Positions 56,223-64,000 of a stretch of 64,000 nucleotides of DNA are shown here, piece after piece. Positions within the stretch are counted from its first letter, which is position 1. Each line of letters starts with the position of its first letter. The notes below the pieces were generated by a model. The model was not told where the DNA came from. It made no database searches and saw only the letters and a program-made list of their open reading frames with translations. Source of the stretch: Marinobacter sediminicola (GTDB lineage Bacteria; Pseudomonadota; Gammaproteobacteria; Pseudomonadales; Oleiphilaceae); assembly GCF_031157525.1 (NCBI RefSeq), contig NZ_JAVIXR010000014.1:22139-86138 (forward strand), given 5' to 3'. A program made the position numbers and the translations under genes.

Positions 56223-57554
56223 ATGTCTGCAATGACTCCCCGTGAAATTGTTCACGAGCTCAATAAACACATCGTGGGTCAGCAAGAGGCCAAGCGGGCT
56301 GTGGCGATCGCCCTGAGAAACCGCTGGCGCCGGATGCAGCTGGACAGCACGCTTCGGGATGAAGTCACGCCCAAGAACATCCTGATGATCGGCCCTACCG
56401 GCGTGGGCAAAACTGAGATTGCCCGCCGTCTGGCGAAATTGGCAGATGCACCTTTCCTGAAAGTTGAAGCCACCAAATTTACCGAAGTAGGCTACGTTGG
56501 ACGCGATGTGGAATCCATTATCCGCGATCTGGCAGATATGGCCGTGAAGATGCTGCGGGTTCAGGAAATGAAGCGTCACGAAGAGCAGGCTCTGGACGCA
56601 GCTGAAGACAGAATTCTGGACGCCCTGCTCCCGCCGGCAAGAAGCTTTGGCGAAGACAGCCAAAAGACCTCCGAAGACTCCTCCACACGCCAGATGTTCC
56701 GGAAAAAGCTGAGGGAAGGCGAACTCGACGATAAAGAAATCGAGATCAACCTTCGTAATTCAAGCGCCGGCGTAGAGATCATGGCACCTCCCGGCATGGA
56801 AGAGATGACCAACCAGCTGCAGAGCATGTTTTCCAACATGGCTGCTGATAAATCCAAGCCCCGGAAGATGAAGGTGGCAGATGCCCTGAAACGGGTGAAG
56901 GACGAGGAAGCCGGCAAGCTGGTCAATGAGGAGTCGATCAAACAGAAAGCCATTATCGCCGTTGAGCAGAACGGCATTGTGTTTCTCGATGAAATTGACA
57001 AGGTAGCCAAGCGGGCGGAGAACAGCTCGTCAGATGTATCTCGGGAAGGCGTTCAGAGGGATCTCTTGCCGCTGATTGAGGGCAGTACCGTGAGCACAAA
57101 ATACGGTTCAGTTCGCACAGATCATATTCTGTTTATCGCTTCCGGCGCCTTTCACCTGTCCAAGCCGTCAGACCTGATTCCGGAACTACAGGGCCGCCTG
57201 CCAATACGTGTGGAGTTGCAAGCTCTAACCCCGGACGATTTCAAGCGCATTCTTACAGAGCCGGATGCCTCTCTGGTTCAGCAGTATGAAGCTCTGATGA
57301 ATACCGAAGGCGTCAAGCTGACGTTCAGTGAAGACGCAATTGCGCGCATTGCTGAAATTGCCTGGAAGGTGAACGAGACAACCGAGAACATCGGTGCCAG
57401 GCGTTTGCACACGGTTTTGGAAAGGCTACTGGAAAGCCTGTCGTTTGATGCTGGTGATGGGGTAACCGAAGCGTTTGAAGTAACTGCAGATTACGTTAAT
57501 GAGAAGCTTGGAGAACTGTCGGAAGACGAAGATCTGAGTCGTTATATTCTCTGA
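56223..57554 (+). CDS. hslU: ATP-dependent protease ATPase subunit HslU
   Basis: AAA+ unfoldase of the HslUV protease. [23 protein letters not shown] at the N-terminus, Walker [19 protein letters not shown], the inserted I-domain (about residues 110-240, highly charged), Walker [16 protein letters not shown], sensor and arginine finger region ([12 protein letters not shown]), and the C-terminal tail LSRYIL that inserts into HslV. 443 aa, normal length. Confidence 0.98.
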   Translation: MSAMTPREIVHELNKHIVGQQEAKRAVAIALRNRWRRMQLDSTLRDEVTPKNILMIGPTGVGKTEIARRLAKLADAPFLKVEATKFTEVGYVGRDVESIIRDLADMAVKMLRVQEMKRHEEQALDAAEDRILDALLPPARSFGEDSQKTSEDSSTRQMFRKKLREGELDDKEIEINLRNSSAGVEIMAPPGMEEMTNQLQSMFSNMAADKSKPRKMKVADALKRVKDEEAGKLVNEESIKQKAIIAVEQNGIVFLDEIDKVAKRAENSSSDVSREGVQRDLLPLIEGSTVSTKYGSVRTDHILFIASGAFHLSKPSDLIPELQGRLPIRVELQALTPDDFKRILTEPDASLVQQYEALMNTEGVKLTFSEDAIARIAEIAWKVNETTENIGARRLHTVLERLLESLSFDAGDGVTEAFEVTADYVNEKLGELSEDEDLSRYIL

Positions 57555-57571
57555 TTTGAAACCATCGTTGA

Positions 57572-57596
57572 GCCAGGCGTGCTCTGCGCGCCTGGC
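57572..57596. terminator. GC-rich hairpin between convergent hslU and the patatin gene
   Basis: GCCAGGCG (57572-57579) pairs with CGCCTGGC (57589-57596) around a 9-base loop. There is no T run, so it is a weak or protein-assisted terminator candidate, supported mainly by its place between convergent genes. Confidence 0.5.
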
Positions 57597-57604
57597 CCGC
57601 ACTC

Positions 57605-58849
57605 CTATTCTGCTTTTGAAAACAGGTGGGTGACTGTTCCCAGCCCTGTCGCCAGCTTGCTCTTTCCCGCTGCCTTCTTCTTTCTGCTCTTGGCCACATA
57701 AAGCGGCAGCATTTCGCCATAAAGGCTGGTACTAATGGTGCGCTGCTCATCTTCCAGACGATCCCGGCGCAGCTTGATACCGTATTTTGCCAACTTCGGC
57801 TCCAACTCATCAGCGCGATTCCGTAAATCCTGACGGGTCATCTGATAAGCGTGTTCACACACCATTCGGCGCGATTGAAAGCTGAACACGTTAGAGAAAA
57901 ATAACTTGGCGTCATCCCGAGTCGGCTCGAACAGCAGGATATCCTTATCTGGATAGTCCGTCGCATAGTGAGCAATGCCTGACTGCATGCGGGAATACAC
58001 CATGGTCCGGAACATCTGTGACAACAGGTTTGGCATCCCCGAACGAGTCAATTCTCCGGGCGCCATAGTGCCTGCCCGTACCGCCGCACTGGCATCAATG
58101 GGCACTAAGGGGTTCACTGCAAAAACCAGATCTGCACCATCTTCAAACGCGACCGATGCGTGCAAGCCTTTGCGCAGCGTTCCATCCACATAATACCGGC
58201 CATCAATATCAACGGGCACATACAGCCCCGGAGATGCCATGCTCGCCTGTATAGCTCTGGAGATAGGCACATGGTCAAACCCGGGAGCGCCAAAGCACAC
58301 GGCGTCGCTGCTTTCCACATCTGCCGCAACAATGTATAGGCTACGCTTTAGCTGCCGAAAGTCGTTAGAACGGCCCAACATGGAAAACGCACGCTTTAGA
58401 TAATCATGGAGGCCTTCGTTATCGAAAAGCCCGGCAGGAGCCGCCTGAGACAGTATGGTGAGGGCTTCGAGCAAACTCTGATCGTAGGGGTTGGCAATAA
58501 AACGGCGCACGGCTGTGGTGACCAGTCCGGGCACAGCCAGCACCCGCCCCGCCATCTCCTTCAGTGCTGGCCTGAAGAACACATCGGGGTGAAAAGGGTG
58601 AACTTCAGCTTCATTGCGCACAAAAATTCGACACAATTGCGCCGTGGTCATCTGGTTCGCCAGATTGGCAGCTACGAATGAGCCCGAGTTAACACCGACA
58701 TACACATCAAGGTTATTGAAATCCAACCCATCCAAGGCTTCATCCAGCGCCCGGAGTGCGCCAATCTCGTATATGCCGCCTAAAGGACCACCCCCGCCCA
58801 GTGCGAGCCCGATTCGTGGTGCTGGTTTCAGTTCGGTTGGCTTCTTCAT
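57605..58849 (-). CDS. Patatin-like phospholipase family protein with altered nucleophile motif
   Basis: 414 aa, cytoplasmic, no signal peptide. The oxyanion-hole region is LGGGGPLGGIYEIGALRAL (residues 17-35), the nucleophile elbow is VGVNSGSFVAANLA (G52-V-N-S-G56) and the Asp motif is VDGTLRKG (D222-G-T). Active patatins have GxSxG and DG[GA]; here Asn54 stands where the catalytic Ser should be, with Ser at the next position. The enzyme may therefore be inactive or use a shifted residue. The C-terminal half is helical and basic (KSRKKKAAGKSKLATGLG). ATG at 58849 has AAGGAAAGG upstream; 22 more open codons precede it. Substrate unknown. Confidence 0.85.
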   Translation of the reverse strand: MKKPTELKPAPRIGLALGGGGPLGGIYEIGALRALDEALDGLDFNNLDVYVGVNSGSFVAANLANQMTTAQLCRIFVRNEAEVHPFHPDVFFRPALKEMAGRVLAVPGLVTTAVRRFIANPYDQSLLEALTILSQAAPAGLFDNEGLHDYLKRAFSMLGRSNDFRQLKRSLYIVAADVESSDAVCFGAPGFDHVPISRAIQASMASPGLYVPVDIDGRYYVDGTLRKGLHASVAFEDGADLVFAVNPLVPIDASAAVRAGTMAPGELTRSGMPNLLSQMFRTMVYSRMQSGIAHYATDYPDKDILLFEPTRDDAKLFFSNVFSFQSRRMVCEHAYQMTRQDLRNRADELEPKLAKYGIKLRRDRLEDEQRTISTSLYGEMLPLYVAKSRKKKAAGKSKLATGLGTVTHLFSKAE

Positions 58850-58968
58850 GGCCTTTCCTTCTCTGGATGAATAGCCAGATTTGCATTCTGGCCTGCCTGA
58901 TCTACAAGGTAACAACCCGATTTAGAGCACGCACCCTATATTTGAGCGACTGCCCGATATGACAAATT

Positions 58969-61275
58969 TCAGGAGGCGACCTGTTCCACCAGAGCGGCGC
59001 TCGAAGATATTCCTGGCCGGAGGTAACGGCCAAAGCCGGCATCGCGCAGCGCAAGATCCACACAACTCTTGATCACGTGAGGCGAATCCAGCAACAACAC
59101 GTCCTTCAAAAGCTTTACCGCCCACTCTCGACTCACGCTGCGAATCACAGACTTAACCTTTGGCAGGCTAGCGGCGTTCATGGAGAGAGAGTCGTAACCC
59201 ATGGCCATCAGCAGCAATGCACCACCGGGATCCCCCGCCAGCTCGCCGCAGATTCCCACTGGTTTGCCGACCGCATGGGCATCCTGAGCAATCCGCACCA
59301 GGGCCTGTAAAACTGCAGGATGATACGAATGGTAGAGCTGGGCAACGCGAGGGTTATTGCGATCAACTGCCAGCAGGTACTGGGTCAGATCATTTGAGCC
59401 CACAGACAGGAAATCCACACGATCTGCAAGCTCGCGAACTTGGTATACCGCGGCGGGTATTTCAACCATTACACCCACCTTGGGCATGTGGATGTCAAAA
59501 CCTTCCTCTCGCACCTCATGGTATACCCGGTAAATCAGGTGCAGGGATTCTTCTACCTCAGAGATATTGCTGATCATCGGCAGCATGATTTGTAGATTAT
59601 TCAGGCCTTCGCTTGCTTTTAGCATGGCCCGCACTTGAACCAAAAATATTTCCGGGTGATCCAGAGTCACCCGAATACCCCGCCAACCCAGGAACGGATT
59701 CTCTTCCTCGATCGGGAAGTAGGTCAGCGCCTTGTCACCACCGATATCCAGAGTGCGCATGGTTACCGGGTTGGGTGCAAAGGCCTCCAACTGCTCCCGA
59801 TAATAGTGCCGCTGCTCCTGCTCCGATGGAAAGCGATCTTTAATCATGAAGGGCACTTCGGTGCGATAGAGCCCTATGCCCTCGGCTCCGTGTGACAGGG
59901 AGCGAACGACATCTGTCATCAAACCCGTATTCACCAGCAGCGGCACCCGATGGCCATCAGTGGTTATGCAGGGCTTGTCGCGAAGTGCTTCCAGCCCGCG
60001 GTCGAGTTCGGCCTCTTCTTCGCAGATGGTTTGAAAAAACGCCCTGAGATCTGACGAAGGGGAAGCGAAAATCTGCCCCTCAAAGCCATCAACAATCAAC
60101 TCACGGCCGTCGAGCTGATTCACCGGGATATCCACCAACCCCATAACCGTGGGGACACCCATCGCTCGGGCAAGAATGGCCACATGGGAGTTGCTGGAGC
60201 CTTTGACTGAAACAAGGCCCACCAACTGGTCCCGGGGCACCTCTCCCAGCATGGCAGGTGTCAACTCTTCACTGACCAGAACCGTGCGCTCTGGGTAAAT
60301 CAGGTCCTTTTGATCACCCTCTTGCAGATAGGAAAGCAGGCGGCGGCCAAGGTCGCGGACATCGACTGCCCTTTCTTGAAGATAGTGGTCGTCCATCATT
60401 TCAAAATGACGAACGTAGTGCTGAACCACCTGTTTGAGGGCCCCTTGAGCCCAGTTTCCTTCCCGGATACGATTATTGACTTCTCCGGGCAATGCCTCAT
60501 CACCCAGCATGCGGAGATACACATCAAACAATGCCAACTCTTCCGGACGAAGCCGTGAGGTGAGCCGCTTGGCAACCTGACCAATGTCTTCACACACCGA
60601 TCGAACTGCCGACCGGAACAGCTCCAGTTCTTGGTCAATATCTTCTGCTGGCTTATCGGGAACCACGTCCAGATCGGCTGCCGGGTAGACCACCACACCA
60701 TGACCAATAGCCACCCCGGGCGCGCCCGGCACACCGTTGAAGCTGACGTCACGGGTCTCTTCCCCGGTTAGCGAAAGGCCGCTGATGGCGCCAGTCGCCT
60801 CACTGTGGGCTATAACACCTGCAAGCTGAGCGGAAACCGTGACCAGGAATGCTTCTTCACCTTCATCGAAGCACCGGGAACTCTCGCGCTGCTGAACAAC
60901 GAGAACACCAAGTACCCGGCGATGGTGAATAATGGGAACACCCAGAAACGAACGAAAGCGCTCCTCGCCAGTTTCAGGGAAATATCGATAACGGGGGTGG
61001 GAAGGTGCATCTTCCAAGTTGATTGGCTCTTCTCGGGAGCCGACAAGACCCACCAGACCCTCTGAGTGCGCAAGGCTCACTTTGCCCACGGCTTTCAGAT
61101 ACAGGCCCTCGGTGGCCATCAGAATGTAACGATTGGACACCGGATCCAGCAAGTAGACAGAACAGACTTCCGTGTTCATGGCTTTCTGCACCCGTGACAC
61201 GATAATACCCAGCGCTTCCGAGAGATCCCGGGCGCTGTTTACCTCTTGTACAAGACTTCGCAGAATGCTCAGCAT
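58969..61275 (-). CDS. ptsP: Phosphoenolpyruvate-protein phosphotransferase PtsP (EI-Ntr)
   Basis: First enzyme of the nitrogen-related phosphotransferase system, passing phosphate from PEP to NPr (PtsO). 768 aa. N-terminal GAF domain (residues 1-165, SEGLVGLVGSREEPINLEDA), then the EI domains: phospho-His in GSSNSHVAILARAMG, PEP-binding barrel with GIGLYRTEVPFMI, TLDIGGDKAL, SVGSNDLTQYLLAVDRNNP and GICGELAGDP with the catalytic Cys. The GAF domain senses nitrogen status in relatives. Co-oriented behind rppH by 15 bases, as in Pseudomonas and E. coli. Confidence 0.97.
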   Translation of the reverse strand: MLSILRSLVQEVNSARDLSEALGIIVSRVQKAMNTEVCSVYLLDPVSNRYILMATEGLYLKAVGKVSLAHSEGLVGLVGSREEPINLEDAPSHPRYRYFPETGEERFRSFLGVPIIHHRRVLGVLVVQQRESSRCFDEGEEAFLVTVSAQLAGVIAHSEATGAISGLSLTGEETRDVSFNGVPGAPGVAIGHGVVVYPAADLDVVPDKPAEDIDQELELFRSAVRSVCEDIGQVAKRLTSRLRPEELALFDVYLRMLGDEALPGEVNNRIREGNWAQGALKQVVQHYVRHFEMMDDHYLQERAVDVRDLGRRLLSYLQEGDQKDLIYPERTVLVSEELTPAMLGEVPRDQLVGLVSVKGSSNSHVAILARAMGVPTVMGLVDIPVNQLDGRELIVDGFEGQIFASPSSDLRAFFQTICEEEAELDRGLEALRDKPCITTDGHRVPLLVNTGLMTDVVRSLSHGAEGIGLYRTEVPFMIKDRFPSEQEQRHYYREQLEAFAPNPVTMRTLDIGGDKALTYFPIEEENPFLGWRGIRVTLDHPEIFLVQVRAMLKASEGLNNLQIMLPMISNISEVEESLHLIYRVYHEVREEGFDIHMPKVGVMVEIPAAVYQVRELADRVDFLSVGSNDLTQYLLAVDRNNPRVAQLYHSYHPAVLQALVRIAQDAHAVGKPVGICGELAGDPGGALLLMAMGYDSLSMNAASLPKVKSVIRSVSREWAVKLLKDVLLLDSPHVIKSCVDLALRDAGFGRYLRPGISSSAALVEQVAS

Positions 61276-61290
61276 GGGTGTGTCAGTCCG

Positions 61291-61821
61291 TCATTTCGCC
61301 TGTTCCTTTAAACGCCGGTTGTGCTCGCTCCGGTGCCACTGCTCCATGTTGTAGAACAGTCTTGGCGCAAGTTCTCTCAGCGCACGTCGGTACACTTCAC
61401 GCTTGAAGGACACCACCTGACCCAACGGATACCAGTAGCTTACCCACTGCCAGCCATCAAATTCCGGTGAATCAGTACCATCAACGCGCACTTGTGCATC
61501 GGGTGATAACATCCTCAGCAGGAACCATTTCTGTTTTTGACCCACGCAGATGGGGTGCGAGTTGTGCCGCACCATCCTTCGGGGAAGGCGGTACCTCAGC
61601 CAGCCCCGGGTGCAACTGATGATTTCTACATCACTGGCGCCCAGGCCAACTTCCTCTCCAAGCTCCCGATACAGCGCATCTTCCGGCGATTCTTCGTGAT
61701 TAATTCCGCCTTGAGGAAACTGCCAGGAATCCTGTCCTATTCGCCTTGCCCAGAGAACCTCTCCCCGGTGGTTGGCCAGAATGATTCCGACATTGGGTCT
61801 GAAACCGTCTGAATCGATCAC
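61291..61821 (-). CDS. rppH: RNA pyrophosphohydrolase RppH
   Basis: Nudix hydrolase that removes 5' pyrophosphate from mRNA and triggers RNase E decay. Nudix box [20 protein letters not shown] (from residue 38) is complete, preceded by [12 protein letters not shown]. The GTG start ([12 protein letters not shown]) has AAGAGGA seven bases upstream. 176 aa. It pairs with ptsP and is divergent from a HAD phosphatase, the same arrangement as in Pseudomonas. Confidence 0.97.
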   Translation of the reverse strand: MIDSDGFRPNVGIILANHRGEVLWARRIGQDSWQFPQGGINHEESPEDALYRELGEEVGLGASDVEIISCTRGWLRYRLPRRMVRHNSHPICVGQKQKWFLLRMLSPDAQVRVDGTDSPEFDGWQWVSYWYPLGQVVSFKREVYRRALRELAPRLFYNMEQWHRSEHNRRLKEQAK

Positions 61822-61993
61822 GGTACAGTCCTCTTAATAGAGTCGGCAGGCCGGTGAGATATGTACCGGCCGGATTTTTTCCAAGTTGCGCTCATTCTTA
61901 CAGAATCCCAAGACTTCGGCAAACGCAGCCGCTCTCAGGTACCCGTGTTAACATATCGGCTTTCGCCAGCCCTATGCCTCTGGAGGTAATCGT

Positions 61994-62650
61994 TTGACGC
62001 TCGCAATTTTTGATCTCGACAACACCCTGCTCGCTGGCGACAGCGACCACGCCTGGGGCGAGTTTCTTGTAGAAGAAGGCATCGTTGATGCCGAGACCTA
62101 TCGCCAAGCGAACGACCGCTTTTATCAGGAATACCTGAATGGCGAAATGGACATCCTGAATTACCTCAGGTTTGCGCTTCAACCTTTGTCAGCACACAAC
62201 ATGGATGAACTACTGGCGTGGCGAGATGTGTTCATGGACAAGAAAGTGCGCCCCATGCTGCAAGACAAAGCCAATGAGCTGTTGAACAGCCACCGGGAGC
62301 AGGGCCATACGCTGATGATTATCACAGCCACCAATCGGTTTGTGACCGAGCCCATTGCAGACGTGCTGGGCATTGACCACCTGATCGCCACCGAACCTGA
62401 GTTGGTCAATGGACGTTACACCGGTGAAATTGCAGGCGTCCCCAGCTTTCAGGGAGGCAAGGTCACTCGTCTAAACGACTGGCTGAACGCTCACAACAGA
62501 AACCTGGACGGCGCCTGGTTCTACAGCGACTCACACAACGATTTGCCACTGCTGGAAAAGGTGGACAATCCGGTTGCCGTTGATCCGGATCCAAAGCTAG
62601 AAGAATTTGCGAGGAACAAAGGCTGGAGTGTTATGACGCTTCGCGACTGA
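61994..62650 (+). CDS. HAD-IB family phosphatase (SerB-like hydrolase)
   Basis: 218 aa HAD hydrolase of subfamily IB. Motif I DLDNTLLAGD with the nucleophile Asp and the general acid, motif II MIITATNRFVTEP, Lys in motif III and motif IV YSDSHNDLPLLEKV. The cap lies between residues 15 and 80. It starts with TTG at 61994, supported by GGAGG (61982-61986) seven bases upstream; there is no ATG near. Related proteins act on phosphoserine- or histidinol-phosphate-like substrates; which one cannot be told. Divergent from rppH. Confidence 0.9.
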   Translation: MTLAIFDLDNTLLAGDSDHAWGEFLVEEGIVDAETYRQANDRFYQEYLNGEMDILNYLRFALQPLSAHNMDELLAWRDVFMDKKVRPMLQDKANELLNSHREQGHTLMIITATNRFVTEPIADVLGIDHLIATEPELVNGRYTGEIAGVPSFQGGKVTRLNDWLNAHNRNLDGAWFYSDSHNDLPLLEKVDNPVAVDPDPKLEEFARNKGWSVMTLRD

Positions 62651-62669
62651 GCCCCGCTAACTGCGCGCT

Positions 62670-62704
62670 GAGCCCGCCTCCTTGCTTTATTGGAGGGCGG
62701 GCTC
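62670..62704. terminator. GC-rich hairpin between convergent HAD gene and rlmI
   Basis: GAGCCCGCCTCC (62670-62681) pairs with GGAGGGCGGGCTC (62692-62704) with a single bulged G and a 10-base loop. No T run follows. Its place between two convergent stop codons suggests a shared terminator. Confidence 0.6.
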
Positions 62705-62714
62705 GACCAGGGGG

Positions 62715-63911
62715 TCACATAAAACCGGTAAGGGATCGTACGAAGCAGGACTTGATGTAGTCGGTTTCTGGAATGCCTGGAATAATCGGGTGGTCCGGCG
62801 CCTGATGCCCCTGCTCCAGCAACTGCACGAAGCGATCGATCTTTCGGCCACTGCCGCGAATGATATCTACCAGCTTTTCCTGCGAGAGATGCATGGAACA
62901 CGAAGCAGAAACAAGAATTCCGTCCCGCTCCAGCAGCCTCAGCCCAAGCTGATTCAGCCGCGCATAGGCCTGTTCGCCAGCCTTCTGATCCCGACGGCGG
63001 GGAATAAGTGCGGGCGGATCCAGTACAACGATATCGTACTTTTCCTTCTCTTCCGCCAGCGCTTTCAACGCATCGAACGCATCGCCTTCGATGGTTTCAA
63101 CATTATCGAGGCCATTCAGCTTGGCGTTGTGATGCACCGAATCAATGGCACCAGAAGAACTGTCCACACAGGTAACCTGGGCGGCACCGGCGCATGCCGC
63201 CTGAATACCCCAACCGCCTACATAACTGAACACATCCAGCACCCGTTTACCCGGCGCGTAGGCCTGCAGGCGCTGACGATTCATACGGTGATCGTAAAAC
63301 CAACCGGTTTTTTGACCGCCCTCCAGGGGCACTTCGAAGCGCACGCCGTTTTCTTCCACTTCAAGCAGTGTCGCTTCCGGGCCATGGGCCTGCTCAACGT
63401 ATGAGCTCAGCCCTTCAACGCTGCGCATCTTACCATCGTTTTTCAGGATGATGGCTTGCGGGTGCGCCAACCGCTGAACCGCACGGACGATGGATTCTTT
63501 CATCAGCTCCATGCCGGCGGTGGATATCTGGACGACGACTGTGTCGCCAAAGCGGTCTATAACCAGCCCGGACAGGCCGTCGCTGTCGCCAAATACCCAG
63601 CGGTAGAAGGGCTTATCAAACAACCTGTCCCGTAATGCCAGCGCTGTTTCCATGCGCTGAGTCAATCGGTTCGGGGTCATGCCCTGTGCCGCGTCCCGGC
63701 TTATGAGTCGGCCGCAAATAAGAGCATGGGGGTTGACGAAAATCACACCGAGAGGTTTGTCGTTAGAAGCACGCAGCTCAGCTTGGGTGCCGGCTTCAAA
63801 CTGTGTCAGTGGTGATCTCTGGATGTCGACTTCGTTGCTGTAAACCCACAGGTGGCCAGCCCGAAGCCTGCGCTCCGCGCCTTTGCGTAGATATAAAACC
63901 GGGAAATTCAT
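62715..63911 (-). CDS. rlmI: 23S rRNA m5C1962 methyltransferase RlmI
   Basis: SAM-dependent methyltransferase modifying C1962 of 23S rRNA. N-terminal PUA domain (residues 1-80, YLRKGAERRLRAGHLWVYSN), a small EEHGG-like central domain, and a Rossmann methyltransferase domain with VLDVFSYVGGWGIQAACAGA (SAM site), VVLDPPALIPRR (motif IV) and the catalytic Cys in SASCSMHLS. 398 aa from ATG 63911; a GTG three codons earlier is an alternative. AGGTGG lies six bases before the ATG. Confidence 0.93.
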   Translation of the reverse strand: MNFPVLYLRKGAERRLRAGHLWVYSNEVDIQRSPLTQFEAGTQAELRASNDKPLGVIFVNPHALICGRLISRDAAQGMTPNRLTQRMETALALRDRLFDKPFYRWVFGDSDGLSGLVIDRFGDTVVVQISTAGMELMKESIVRAVQRLAHPQAIILKNDGKMRSVEGLSSYVEQAHGPEATLLEVEENGVRFEVPLEGGQKTGWFYDHRMNRQRLQAYAPGKRVLDVFSYVGGWGIQAACAGAAQVTCVDSSSGAIDSVHHNAKLNGLDNVETIEGDAFDALKALAEEKEKYDIVVLDPPALIPRRRDQKAGEQAYARLNQLGLRLLERDGILVSASCSMHLSQEKLVDIIRGSGRKIDRFVQLLEQGHQAPDHPIIPGIPETDYIKSCFVRSLTGFM

Positions 63912-63946
63912 TGCTGCCACCTAGGGTAGAGAAAAATAGGGCGGGA

Positions 63947-63952
63947 ATTATA
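63947..63952 (-). promoter_or_regulatory. Possible -10 box for rlmI
   Basis: A perfect TATAAT on the minus strand lies 36 bases before the rlmI ATG. No good -35 box is visible 16-18 bases upstream. Confidence 0.4.
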
Positions 63953-64000
63953 CATTAACTTACGACACCCACACACGGGCTGGGAACGCAGTCGGGGCGC

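Overview
The window looks like a contiguous piece of the core chromosome of a marine gammaproteobacterium. Marinobacter or a close relative is the best guess. The reasons are gene orders shared with Pseudomonas aeruginosa (fimT-pilV next to ispH; ispH-fkpB-lspA-ileS-ribF-murJ-rpsT; rplU-rpmA-obg-proB with ispB divergent; radA beside a MapZ-like PilZ gene; hemE; gltBD; damX-aroB-aroK-pilQPONM-mrcA; malic enzyme-rpmE-priA-argS-SPOR-hslVU; rppH-ptsP), moderate-to-high G+C, and a bacterial wax ester synthase/DGAT gene typical of hydrocarbon-degrading marine bacteria. The genus is inferred from gene content, not from a marker gene. I found no rRNA, tRNA, CRISPR array, insertion sequence, prophage or integrase.

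Layout. 1-1320: end of a minor-pilin cluster (pilW start, pilV, fimT) closed off by a long palindromic terminator. 1362-8759: isoprenoid, lipoprotein-processing and flavin-cofactor genes on the minus strand (ispH, fkpB, lspA, ileS, ribF, murJ), divergent from rpsT. 9422-13779: proB, obg, rpmA and rplU on the minus strand, divergent from ispB. 13788-18673: a more accessory stretch with a glutathionyl-hydroquinone reductase and its divergent YhaJ-like LysR regulator, a wax ester synthase/DGAT, a DUF2057 lipoprotein and a tiny DUF6316-like protein. 18728-25358: pgpA-thiL-nusB-ribH-ribBX-ribD-nrdR-glyA on the minus strand. This rib operon lacks the riboflavin synthase gene usually found between ribD and ribB. 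25657-28694: ettA-radA.

28791-31630: PilZ protein, MFS transporter, hemE. 31759-37716: gltB-gltD, with a sigma70-type promoter and a candidate NtrC site upstream. 37927-46096: type IV pilus assembly operon pilMNOPQ, then aroK-aroB-damX after a terminator; damX carries a long GAGCCT hexamer repeat. 46292-48808: mrcA, divergent from pilM. 48892-50610: malic enzyme and rpmE. 50826-57554: priA, argS, SPOR protein, hslV and hslU, with a 29-bp perfect inverted repeat and a good heat-shock-type promoter before hslV. 57605-63911: a patatin-like protein with a changed nucleophile motif, ptsP, rppH, a HAD phosphatase and rlmI.

Overall this is an ordinary housekeeping region. I did not find a convincing undescribed multi-gene system. 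The items most worth a second look are the altered patatin active site, the incomplete rib operon with a degenerate GTP cyclohydrolase II domain, the large inverted-repeat element before hslV, the gltB control region, and the base-composition switch inside radA.
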